A DNA stretch of 64,000 nt, taken from NCBI GenBank assembly GCA_014529385.2, contig CM043959.1, positions 54,562,253 to 54,626,252 on the forward strand, read 5' to 3'. Below the pieces are notes generated by a model that was given only the letters and a program-made list of their open reading frames with translations, was not told the origin of the DNA and ran no database searches. The DNA comes from Adiantum capillus-veneris (Eukaryota; Streptophyta; Polypodiopsida; Polypodiales; Pteridaceae). Numbering within the stretch: position 1 is the stretch's first letter; every line of letters begins with the position of its first letter. Below are positions 35,561 through 45,289 of the stretch, in pieces. The translations under genes were made by a program, and so were the position numbers.

Positions 35561-35582
35561 CCACCTATACATGCTTTCACCC
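35561..35582 (+). repeat. Right terminal inverted repeat of the DNA transposon
   Basis: Exact reverse complement of 29242-29263, followed by TTTA (35583-35586). Confidence 0.95.
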
Positions 35583-36560
35583 TTTAACAGATCTCACCAA
35601 GGCCATTCCATAGAGTCTTAGAGACAATCGTGCTCCGCAAAACACATGGTCCCTAGGGCCCAAATTTTTGTTCAAACAACACCCTTACCACCTCTAGTGC
35701 TAGGACCGCAACCACCACATCCAAGAATCACTTCTATGAATCAAGTGGGTTGTGAGTCATCTATTGCTTGTTTGGAAGGTTGTGAGGAAGATATAGACCC
35801 TAATATTGCCTATGAAATTGATGCGCTTGAAGAAAGTCCACAATACTACATGGAAGAGTATTGGGGACAAGTCAAACCTGTCTATCAAGTAGCTTCTCTT
35901 GCTGCAAGAGCCAAAATATCAATTGTAGTGCCAAAAGACCACCTCTTCAATGCTATGAGTGTGGAGGTCCACATTGTGTGGCCGAGTGTCCTATTAGGCT
36001 ACGAAAGAATTCCAGACTAATGCAAACCAATCAAGCGAGCACGTCTACAATGCTGATACTCATGTGTAATCGATGTGGCATAGATAATTTGATTTCCCAA
36101 TGTCCAAATAATCCAAATGCACCAAAGATCATGCCATTAAACTTGATTGAGGTTATCGAGGAGCCATCACAAAGTACACATGTGGTACCAGTAAGTACTC
36201 ACACGATCGATGCTCCAAAAACAAAATTATATTCTTGAATAAAGAGACACAACATCAATTTCCCAATCTTAGAAGAAGAAGAAAACACGAAGGAAGAGAT
36301 CGCAAAAAGTAGCGAAGTCAGACCCTAGTTCAAAGAACAACATAGGGACTGGTGACAACCCTGTATATATGAACGACGTTGAAGAGGATTCTGATTCAGG
36401 TGAAACCATGGAGACCAAAATGACCACTAAGAAAGAAACCAACAAGGAAGATCGTCATGAGCCACAATGGTCAGGATCCAAGAAGAAAATAAGAACTTAT
36501 CCAAACCCTATAGAGGAGATCGAGCGAGTCAAGCAATTAATGAGTTTGGTAGAAGACACC
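35583..36560 (+). pseudogene. Gag C-terminal part and linker of element D
   Basis: Starts with the DLTKAI segment of gag. Two zinc knuckles follow: CYECGGPHCVAECP (near 35955) and CNRCGIDNLISQCP (near 36066). The second has a match in element B (CLECGITHLIPDCP). The frame changes near 35900 and there are stops near 36236 and 36561. The stretch 36369-36563 is acidic and Lys-rich (a linker before protease). Confidence 0.75.
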
Positions 36561-36719
36561 TAAAGGGATCTAGAACCAACACCCAGGCAGATCCAGAGTA
36601 TAGACACATTGTTTCCTATGCAACAACAACCTCACCAATTCCGTAAACCCTTAGCTATACCTAGTGTCATCCAAGAAGAAAGTGACTTAAAGTAATGGGA
36701 AAGTGGGCGTACTCACTTC

Positions 36720-37862
36720 TTGTTGGAAAGAATGTTTATAGAGGGACTACTTGACCCTATCGAAGAAATGGATATCCCATCTTCCCCACGTCAAGGCACT
36801 GAAGCCCAAAAGGTGCTGTTAAATATTGCCAAACTGATGGATTTCATGGCTTCAGAAGTCAAAACCACCATCATGTCCAAACTATATGGAGACCCTGAGC
36901 TATTCTTAGTTCTTCGAGATTTCCTCAATGGAGAATTGAAGGTTAGGCTACCACAATTTTCACAGATGGATGGAGCTAGGGAGATGCCAATAGAGGAGGA
37001 ACACTTAGATCCACAACCCAACCTAGATAAGAACCTTGTTGTAGAAATACATGTTAACAAGTTAGGACAATACCTTGAGGGTGACGAATCCAATGCAACC
37101 ATACCAATCACTACCAAGGGATTAATTGTGAAGGGAATCCTTGATGGTGGCGCTGGGGTTAGCACTGTGACTAAAAATTGCTGGGAAACTATGGGAAGAC
37201 CTCACCTTGGGACCACAAACATAGTAGTAAAGATGGGAAATGGGCCTATTGTTAAACCTATTGGGATGCTAGAAGATCTCAAGATCAAGATCTTTGGACA
37301 TAAAATAAGAAATACCTTCATTGTTATGGATTTCTCCAAGCACACTATGTCATCTGAGATGATCTTAGGACGTCCTTTCATGAGGGAAGAAAAAATGGTG
37401 CATGACTGGTCTAAAACCCATGTTTACTTGCAGTTCCAAGATTCTGTCATTCGAGTGGATCTTTTAACTGGTCGAGCACATCCGCTAGGAAAGAGGTTTA
37501 TAATTGATCATAGATCTGAGACCACAGTTCACTCGGCCCCATTGCAATATTGTTACACATGTAAAATGGACATTGATGTTGGGGAAGATTCTCCTTATAT
37601 GGATGTACTACCTGGGATGACTGAGTCAGAAAATGTGGATTGGGTCCACTTAGCAGCAACCATAGACACTTGGGGGAACAGGGGGACAACCTGGGTAACA
37701 CCTGAGGGGGATGAAATGCCACCACTCGCACCCTTAAATATGCTAGAAGCAATGCATATAGCTTCTGATGACCTACAAGATGAAAGTTTGAATGGCATTG
37801 GAACCAGTAGCGTCTCACAAGATTATAGACCACACGATTTGGGGTCAAAATCATCAATTTAA
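36720..37862 (+). pseudogene. Protease region of element D
   Basis: A 380-codon frame. The retropepsin part has VKGILDGGAGVSTVTKNCW (near 37130), where DGGA replaces the usual DTGA or DSGA active site, and EMILGRPFMREEKMV (near 37357) as the second box. Element B has the same domain with an intact DTGA. The N-terminal 120 residues and the part after the protease (VDWVHLAATIDTW) are also related to B. The frame stops at TAA 37860-37862. The protease would cut the Gag-Pol polyprotein; the Thr-to-Gly change at the active site probably inactivates this copy. Confidence 0.8.
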
Positions 37863-38411
37863 ATTGACTATGAGGACAAAGAATCCGAGTTAAATCTTAG
37901 TGCAAATGTGGGGACAAACCATTCAGGGCCCAATGGTACCCTAGATGAAAATCTATCCAAGGGAGCAGAAGACACAAGTAGCGATTCACCTAGTGACTCT
38001 TCACTAGAGATCTACCGTAATTGAAAATTAGACAAGAAGAGTAAGAGATATAAGAGGTGACGATATCGAGCAAATGTGCATGCTAGAATAAATGAAAAGA
38101 AATCTAACACAAAATGGCTTAGTTATATAGGGACATGTGATGCTCATCGAAAGTTGGTAGATAACTGGGGTGAATAACTTCAAAGTGTTATGTGGTGTTA
38201 GTCCACAACCCATTGACATCGCACAACTAGAGGCTACAGAGAAGCCAAAGTTGAGCCGTACCATAAGGAGACAACAAAATCGAGAGTTAGCTCAACAACA
38301 AAAGGAATCGGAAGTGAAATCACAGTCCACAGAACAACAGGACCCAAAGACTTACACCCTGCACCTGAACATTTCAAATCCTACACCACAGAGGAACATA
38401 AGGTTGTCTAT
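37863..38411 (+). pseudogene. Linker between protease and RT of element D
   Basis: Related in composition to polyprotein linker: acidic and Lys/Arg-rich. It is broken by several stops (for example TGA about 38022 and TAA about 38176). No motif recognised. Confidence 0.5.
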
Positions 38412-39552
38412 ATGAAGGCTCAAAGAAAACCTATCAATGGAAGCAATGGAGTTGATGACTGTCCAGTGATAGTTAAGGAAATAGAGTTAGCAGACCTTGG
38501 AGAAGAGTCCAAACCTGTTTTCATTGCCCAAGATCTGACAGAGACTGAGGAGTGTGTACTTAGAGAACTTCTCAAGGAATTCAGGGATATATTTTCTTGG
38601 ACATATCATGATATGAAAGGTGTCCACCTTCCCTGGTGCAACACACAATCCCCATAAATAGCATGGCTAAACCAGTTCAACAACGACCCTACTCAATGAA
38701 TCCTAAATACGCAAAGATCGTTCAAGAAGAGATTGAAAAGCTTGTGAAATGCAAATTCCTATACCCTATTGAGCACTCAGAATGGATTTTTCCAATAGTT
38801 ATTGTGCCAAAAAAGAATGGGAAACTCAGAGTGTGCATGGATCTCAAGAAGGTCAATGCCACAAGACCATTACCCCTTGCCATATTCAGAACATGTGCTT
38901 GAAAGAGTTGCAGGGTAGGAAGCTTAGAGCTTTTTAGATGGATACTCTGGCTACAATAAAATCACAATTGCACTAGAGGACCAAGCTAAAACAACATTTA
39001 TAATTGCACTAGAGGACCAAGCTAAAACAACCTTTATAATTGAATTTGGAGTGTTCGCATTTTGTGTTATGGCTTTTGGCTTAACCAATGCCCCTGCTAC
39101 CTTTCAAAGATTAATAAACACTGCTTTTAGAGAATATTTAAGGGAGTTTTGCGAAGCTTTCTTAGATGACCTTTGTGTTTATTCCTCTTGGAAAGAACAT
39201 CTATCATGCTTACGAAAAGTGTTTGAGAAGTGAAAATTGTATCGCATCTCCTTAAACCCTTTTAAATGCCAATTTTGGGTTAAACATGGAGTCATTTTAG
39301 GGCATATAGTGTCCAAAAATGGGATTTCCACAGATGAGAGCAAAATTAAAGTCATTGCTAAATTGCCACCACCTACAACTATAAAGGACTTCAAAGGTTC
39401 ATGGGCCATGTTGGTTATTACCGACGGTTTATTTTAAACTTTGACCGCGGAGTGTGACCATGCTTATGAGTCATTGAAAAAGACCTTGACTAGCACTCCT
39501 ATTCTACGAGTGCCCAATTGGATTGTAATGTTCCATGTGCATATTGATGCAT
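38412..39552 (+). pseudogene. Reverse transcriptase and start of RNase H of element D
   Basis: RT start with KPVQQRPYSMNPKYA, IEHSEWIFPIVIVPKKNGK and RVCMDLKKVNA (38650-38860), then a broken palm region (DGYSGYN is legible in another frame near 38940), a 36-bp duplication, MAFGLTNAPATFQRLIN, the catalytic FLDD box (AFLDDLCVYS, near 39159) and VILGHIVSKNGI. RNase H begins (HVHIDA, about 39535) and is cut by element B at 39553. It resumes at 55247. Several stops and frameshifts (38656, 38902, 39231, 39435) occur. Confidence 0.85.
38966..39037 (+). repeat. 36-bp tandem duplication in RT of D
   Basis: Two adjacent copies (38966-39001 and 39002-39037), nearly identical, encoding 12 residues around ALEDQAKTTF twice. 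Absent in A. The frame is kept. Confidence 0.93.
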
Positions 39553-39649
39553 TGTTGACGGCTGGGTCAACAACACAACATAACTCAAGTTTCGTACCAA
39601 AGTCTTATCTTTTGCGAGTTATGAAATGCTGCGGATTATGGCTATAAAC
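39553..39649 (+). repeat. 5' LTR of element B, part left of the copia insertion
   Basis: Begins TGTTGACGGCTGGGTC, matching 54291 onward. It breaks after GGCTATAAAC, exactly where the copia element starts; the rest follows at 44406/44411. Confidence 0.93.
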
Positions 39650-39876
39650 TGTTGGAATTAGGGTTGCACAGAAACGCACACAGCTTGGAGAAGACGAAGG
39701 AAGCTCAAGGCACACAATAGAGAGTGTATTACTTGGTGTGCAATGGAAAGATAGATAGACCTAGAGTGATGGGCGTATATACAATGCACGGGGGAAAAAA
39801 CCTCCTAAAGAGGGAAAAAATGCCCCGGTGGTCCTAGTGTGTTCACACACATCACTACCACATGTATATGGTAACA
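39650..39876 (-). repeat. 3' LTR of the copia element (left end in the window)
   Basis: 227 bp, TGTTGGAATT to GGTAACA on the plus strand. It differs from 44179-44405 at three positions (about 1.3 percent). Confidence 0.95.
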
Positions 39877-39890
39877 AATCCCCCCTGGAG
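39877..39890 (-). promoter_or_regulatory. Polypurine tract of the copia element
   Basis: On the minus strand CTCCAGGGGGGATT directly precedes the 3' LTR. Confidence 0.75.
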
Positions 39891-39951
39891 TGATGCGGTG
39901 AACGAGAGCTGGCACATGAGTAAAGGGAAGTGCCATGCCCTGAGGACAGGA

Positions 39952-40650
39952 TCAGTCCACAAAGGGGAGTAAGCCCAAAGCTTTGCGGAAAGCTTCAAGC
40001 TTCTCACGAGACAATGCCTTTGTGAAAAGATCTGCAAGGTTGTCCTGTGTTGGCACATAAGCCAAGCTGATCTCTCCTGCTGAGAGCCTCTCCCTGACAT
40101 AGTGGTAATGCACCTCAATGTGCTTTGTGCGAGCATGAAAAACTGGGTTCCTCGCAACTGCCAATGCGCTCTGACTGTCAGTGTAGATAGTGTTGGCAGT
40201 GTCCTGTCCAACACCCAAATCAGCCATAAGGCGTCTGAGCCATACACAATCAACCATAGCTGTGAAGACTGCCATGTACTCAGCCTCACAACTCGAAGTA
40301 GCCACAGTAGATTGCTTCTTGCTCAACCATGATATACATGAACTGCCAAGCATGAAACAAAAACCACTTGTGGACACTCGCGTGTCAAAACAACCAGCCC
40401 AATCCGAGTCCGAAAAAGCATGTAAGTCTGGCGGCAATGATCCCCCCTTGGGATAAAACAAGCCAAGATGTAAAGTGCCACTAAGGTAGCGAAAAATCCT
40501 CTTGACAGCCTACCAATGCTTAGACCCTGGGCTATGCATAAATCTATTGACCTGTGAGACTGCAAACTGAATATCCGGCCTCGTGTTGCATACATAAATG
40601 AGGCAGCCAACAACAGTTTGGTAAAGAGTGACATCAGCAGGATTGCAGCA
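39952..40650 (-). pseudogene. RNase H and RT C-terminal part of the copia element
   Basis: The open part (40461 to 39952) has SDSDWAGCFDTRVSTSG, SSCEAEYMA, YTDSQSALAVARN and KHIEVHYHYVRE, the conserved copia RNase H boxes with catalytic Asp and Glu. It closes at LPFVD and a stop at 39952-39954. The stretch 40650-40462 belongs to the same protein in a shifted frame (LYQTVVGCLIYV is legible), with a TAG in it. Confidence 0.87.
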
Positions 40651-41327
40651 TCATGTAGACTCAACTTCAAACCTGTTTCCATGGGAGTGGCAATAGGTTT
40701 GCAATCCTCAAGTCCAAACTTACATAGCAATGTCTCTATGTAACTTTTCTGACACAAGGCAATACTACCATCACACTGCTTAAACTGTATGCCCAAATAA
40801 TGATGCAACAGCCCCAAATCTTTCATCTTGAAAGTAGCATTCAAATCAGCCTTAAATTCAGCAATATGTCTCTCATTTGGTCCAGTGATCAGCAAATCAT
40901 CAACATAAAGAACCACGATGAGAAATACATCACCCTCACGCTTTACATACAATGTGCTTTCTGTTGGACTGTTACGAAAGCCTTGTTTGACCAAATGAGT
41001 GTCAGCTTTCTCATACCAAGCACGAGGAGATTGATTCAACCCATACAAAGCCTTGTTACATTTGCACACTTTGTCCTCTTGTCCTTTTATGACAAAACCG
41101 CTAGGCTGCGTTACATAAACTTCCTCAAATATGTCACCATTCAAGAAAGCAGTAACAATGTCTGATTGATGTACATCCCAACCAAAATGAGCTGCCAATG
41201 CACATAGAAAACGCACAGTAGTCATACGACAAGTGGGAGCAAAAGTTTCAGCCCTTTCCTCATCAAGTACATCATGTACATCTGCATCAGTAATAGGCTG
41301 ATCTAAAACATTTTCAGAAACCCCCAT
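40640..41327 (-). pseudogene. Reverse transcriptase of the copia element (N-terminally deleted)
   Basis: Begins in the same frame as the upstream polyprotein, two codons after its TAG. ETFAPTCRMTTVRFLCALAA (near 41260), DVHQSDIVTAFLNG, GLNQSPRAWYEK and LYVDDLLITG (near 40900) are copia RT boxes including the YVDD active site. The conserved part that should precede ETFAP (the KWVFK and KARLVA-type boxes) is missing, so RT is truncated. After LSLHDAA (near 40650) the frame shifts. Confidence 0.9.
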
Positions 41328-41330
41328 AGG

Positions 41331-43817
41331 CTATACATTTGCCTCATTGGAACTTACATTCGTATTTCCACCACTGAAAAGAGGCAACAAAGTGTCATAA
41401 ATGTCTTGTGAGCTTACATTACTGTCTCTAGAACATGACAGCAAGGGCTGAACAGAATCTTCCACAAACACTACATCCCGAGAAACCAGAATACGTTTTG
41501 TTTGTGGATGATACAACCTGTAACCTTTGCTTTCACCACTATAACCAACAAAAATACATTTGACAGCCTTATCATCCAATTTTCTGCGCTGCACTTGTGG
41601 CACCAAAGCATATGCCAAACAACCAAAAACACGCATGTGCTCAATAGAAGGCTTTCTATCATGCCATGCTTCATATGGCGTAATAGACTGCAAAGCTTTC
41701 ATAGGACACCTGTTAAGTACATAAGTGGCACACATGATGGCCTCAAGCCAAAAAGAATGCGGTAAAGCTTGACTTTTGACCATACATCGTGCCATTTCCG
41801 TCAGTGACCTGTTTTTCCTCTCAGCAACACCATTTTGTTGAGGCGTATAAGGCACTGTACATTGGTGTTTTATCCCACGACTAGCCATAAATGCATTAAA
41901 TTCATGAGACATATACTCCCCCCCTCGATCGGAACGGAGGGTGCCCATAGTACATTTCGAGACATTTTCAGCCATAGCCAGAAATTGTTTGAAGCACATA
42001 AAAACTTTGGACTTCGCTTTAAGCGGAAATACCCATGCATGCCTAGAGTAATCATCAATGAAAGTCACGAAGTACAGGTAATTGCCCAAGGACGGAGTTT
42101 GCATGGGCCCACAAACATCACTATGCACAAGCTGCAACCTGTATGTGGCCCGAACTGAACCATCCTTTGGAAACTTAGAATGCTGCATCTTACCCAAAAT
42201 ACAGCCTTCACAAACATGTTTGACAGGTGCTTCAAGAGGTGGCAAAGAAGCAACCATGTTAGATTTCTGCAAACGCAACAAACTGGTAAAATTTAGATGA
42301 CCAAAACGTGCATGCCAAAGTTTTGCATCTGAAACAGCCCTTGAATCTGCAACAACATTTGCAAAATTTTGTCCACACTTGTCATACAAAGTGAGCTTAT
42401 ACAGCCCACGACACAAAAGGCTAGATGCAACAATTTCATCACCAAAACTGAGATCATGAACTGCACATCTGTCATCCACAAATTTGACTACAAGTCCAAG
42501 TCTAGCAAGTGCGGATACAGACAAGAGATTCTTCTTGATCCCAGGTACATAAAGTGCATCAACAAGTGTGAAGGAACTGCCATTAGCAGCAGTGAGCACA
42601 ATCTTTCCAACTCCCTGAACTGGATAAGAGGCGTTGTTGGCACAAGTGACTGAATTCCCATGAGGGACTGACTCGAGAGAGGTAAAAAATTCACGATGTG
42701 AGGTAATGTGCTTTGTAGCACCACTGTCGAAATACCACACATGTGAATCTGCAGCAACTGACAAGCATGCATCATGGACAGCAGGATTGTAAGTGCACTC
42801 TGCGCTAAAAGCCCATTCTGCATCAACATCAGCAACACAGTCTCCTTTCACAGAAGACTCAACAATGGCTGCATTTGTAGTGGAACCACCCTCTTTCTTC
42901 TTAGCCTCTTTGGCCTTCAACTTAGGACACGACTTGATCAAGTGATCATTGGCTTTACAATAATGGCAACGCATCTTCTTTTTGCCCTTATCACCAGAAT
43001 TGCCAGACGAAGTACTGCCAGCAGAAGCATTAGGAACATAATTTTTGCCACTCGCAGCAGAACCATAAGAAGTGGCTGCATTGCTGTTACCACCCTTTCT
43101 TTGAGAGGCAATAAAAGCCTGTTCAACTGCATGCTGCCTAGTCCTGTTTTTTCTGGAAAGTGACTCTTGCAATAGCAATGTGCATAATGCATCAAACTTG
43201 ACAACTTCAGGATTTCCTTGGGTCATCAGTCTCCAAGTACTAGAAAAAGTCTGGTAGGAATCTGGTAAGGCATCAAGAACAGTATGCACAAGGGAACTGT
43301 CTGAAATGACTTCACCTGCAGAAATAAGCTGCTCATTGATATCCTTGACTCTAGCAAGGAAAGTGTCCATATCATCTTCCTCATGCATAATCTTCGACTC
43401 CAACTCTTTACGCAGCAAAGCAATTTTAGCCTCATTGCGGCTTGCATAAAGACCTGCTAAAATATCCCAAGCCTGTTTTGCAGATTTTGCTAAACGGATG
43501 TGAGGAACAATGGTGCGCTTCACAGACAACACAATCAATGCATGAGCCTGCGCATCCTTAACATCCCAACGAGCTTGTTCTGCCGTAGGCAAAACAACTC
43601 TAACAGCTGCAATCCTTGCAGCAAGACCTGCAACATCCTTAACATCACCTACATCCTCAGAACCATGACGTACATCAATGCCCTGCACAATGTTCCAGAC
43701 ACCTTTTGACACAAGAACATGTTGCATCATATAAGCCCACATAGGGTAGTTGTCCCCATCCAACCTGTCCTCAACAGCAAACATCTTGAACACATCTGTG
43801 TTGTTGTTGTCAGCCAT
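41331..43817 (-). pseudogene. Gag, protease and integrase of the copia element
   Basis: The frame is open to 43877, but the natural start is MADNNN at 43817. Gag has DGDNYPMWAYMMQHVL (near 43755), a CCHC knuckle CHYCKANDHLIKSC (near 42965) and then the protease box WYFDSGATKHIT (near 42730). The pre-integrase domain has LWHARFGHLNFTSLLRL and CEGCILGK. The integrase core shows HSDVCGPM (first Asp), TLRSDRGGEYMS (second Asp) and PQQNGVAERKN (Glu), all intact. The frame ends with a TAG at 41331-41333, where a full polyprotein would go on to RT. Confidence 0.93.
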
Positions 43818-44163
43818 GGTAAATGCTGCACCTGATGTGAAAATTGCCCGAAAATAGGAGAAATGGAGCGGGAACAACCTGTGCTATATAGCACAAACCG
43901 TAGAAGACTATAAGGCACCTATTATACAGAAAACGGCACTGACAAAAATTCTGCAGAAAATGACGAAATAGCCTGTGCAGTACTGCCTGTAGTGGAAACG
44001 GAGGCCGAAATGAGCCCAAATCAAAATTCTGAGCAGACCAAGCTCGTTGAGCTTCCCAAAATATTTGTCGACCTACGAACCCTCACCAAAGCTCACTGAA
44101 ATCGGAGAAAGTGAGCAGGCGTGTGCTGGAGCAACTGGCGACTAACCCCGGGAGGACGTGACC

Positions 44164-44176
44164 TGCTCTGATACCA
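44164..44176 (-). promoter_or_regulatory. Primer-binding site of the copia element
   Basis: On the minus strand TGGTATCAGAGCA, two bases after the 5' LTR. It fits the 3' end of plant initiator tRNA-Met. Confidence 0.9.
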
Positions 44177-44178
44177 AT

Positions 44179-44405
44179 TGTTGGAATTAGGGTTGCAGAG
44201 AAACGCACACAGCTTGGAGAAGACGAAGGAAGCTCAAGGCACACAATAGAGAGTGTATTACTTGGTGTGCAATGGAAAGATAGATAGCCCTAGAGTGATG
44301 GGCGTATATACAATGCACGGGGGAAAAAACCTCCTAAAGAGGGAAAAAATGCCCCGGCGGTCCTAGTGTGTTCACACACATCACTACCACATGTATATGG
44401 TAACA
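44179..44405 (-). repeat. 5' LTR of the copia element (right end in the window)
   Basis: 227 bp, the partner of 39650-39876. A TATA-like TGTATATAC lies at about 44304-44312 (minus strand). Confidence 0.95.
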
Positions 44406-44410
44406 TAAAC

Positions 44411-45270
44411 GTCATTTGTAATGAGTAGTTATTCTAGTTTGAGAAGCCAGGGTGCAATGGCACTTCCAGATTGTAAATACAAAGCCATTTGACCCTTTCA
44501 ACCCCATTTTTTGTTAAACCTAAGGTAGCCTTAGTATATAAGGTACCTAGGTTATTTTGTAAAAAAAGACTTTTTCATAATCAAACTTTAGCGCTGCCGA
44601 CTACTGTGTGTGAGAGAGAAAGAGAGTGAGCGTGAGCTTCATCCTCTCGCTACGTCCGGCTCGCTCAACACATTGGAGATCCGACTGCACCATTGCGATA
44701 GGCTCGAGGAGAGCTACGCGAAAACGCCAAGCATTCCACGCGAGACGAAGCGCACACACCGACGCATCTACGAGCTATTTGTGGCCGTAAGTGTATCAAA
44801 TGATGTATGTTTTGTGCGTGCTAGTAGTGTATAGAATCGTGGCGACATAAGCTACACATAGGCACTCATAAATTTCAGTTTCGGGCACTTTCCAAATTCG
44901 GCTCTGTCATCCTACGCGTTTTCTGCAGATGGGTTTAGAGTGAGGGTTTTGAGTGTAGAAGCTTAGGGACAGGTGTGTCCTAGTGAGGGGATGGTGTTCC
45001 TTCAGTTTCGTATGATTCTGGCATGATTAGGTGAGTTACCTTCCGTATGTGTGTATGTGGCTAGGTGGTGTAGTTGAGAGCAGTGAGGTTCTTGATTGTG
45101 GTTTAGTTGGCCTTCCAGAGTGTTGTATGTGTAGGATGGTCTTAGCCTGACAAGCTAAAGAGATTTCCTCTGTGTGCCTATCGTGTCATCTGTGTCCTCG
45201 ATTGAAATTATGTTGATCTAGGTAGTGTTGCATGCACTTTATGGGTGTGTGAGTCGCTTCCCATCCAACA
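44411..45270 (+). repeat. 5' LTR of element B, part right of the copia insertion
   Basis: Continues GTCATTTGTAATGAG exactly as in the 3' LTR (about 54388) and ends CCATCCAACA. It has a TATA box at 44535-44543 (matching 54512-54520). A half copy of the leader palindrome, CATCCTACGCGT, is at 44908-44919. Confidence 0.93.
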
Positions 45271-45271
45271 T

Positions 45272-45289
45272 TGGCACCGTTGTCGGGGA
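45272..45289 (+). promoter_or_regulatory. Primer-binding site of element B (tRNA-Asp type)
   Basis: TGGCACCGTTGTCGGGGA one base after the LTR. It matches the plant tRNA-Asp complement with two transitions. Confidence 0.85.

Larger units (their letters stand above)
29242..35582 (+). mobile_element. DNA transposon with 22-bp terminal inverted repeats, superfamily unassigned
   Basis: A 6,341-bp element with perfect inverted ends: 29242-29263 (GGGTGAAAGCATGTAT and so on) and 35561-35582. It is flanked by TTTA on both sides and inserted in the gag of D. It carries a two-exon cysteine-rich protein gene on the plus strand, a candidate small spliced gene on the minus strand, and large arrays of short palindromes in the intron and 3' of the second exon. 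No complete DDE catalytic domain is visible, so this copy may be non-autonomous. A 4-bp duplication is known for Sola, Ginger, Academ and some other groups; TTTA differs from TTAA of Kolobok. I cannot assign it. Confidence 0.88.
39650..44405 (-). mobile_element. Ty1/copia retrotransposon on the minus strand, inside the 5' LTR of B
   Basis: 4,756 bp, with 227-bp LTRs at both ends (three differences between them), a TAAAC duplication (39645-39649 and 44406-44410), an initiator-Met primer site and a polypurine tract. The coding order on the minus strand is gag, protease, integrase, RT, RNase H, which defines the copia group. The copy is defective: a TAG at 41331-41333, a deletion between integrase and RT, a frameshift and a further TAG near 40510 in the RT/RNase H part. 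It is the youngest layer in this stack, because the interrupted LTR of B is complete around it. Confidence 0.95.

Noticed and set aside
29242-35582. Assignment to Kolobok (TTAA) or PIF/Harbinger (3-bp TWA)
   Set aside because: The duplication reads TTTA, and the protein lacks the recognisable domains of these groups. A TTA duplication with one extra terminal T cannot be fully excluded.
38412-39552. Endogenous pararetrovirus (RT plus RNase H)
   Set aside because: The context has LTRs, tRNA-Asp primer site, gag of gypsy type and integrase in the relative A; no movement or coat protein is seen.
40102-43163. Plus-strand frames across the copia element
   Set aside because: They are shadows of the minus-strand gag-pol, which has all conserved copia boxes.
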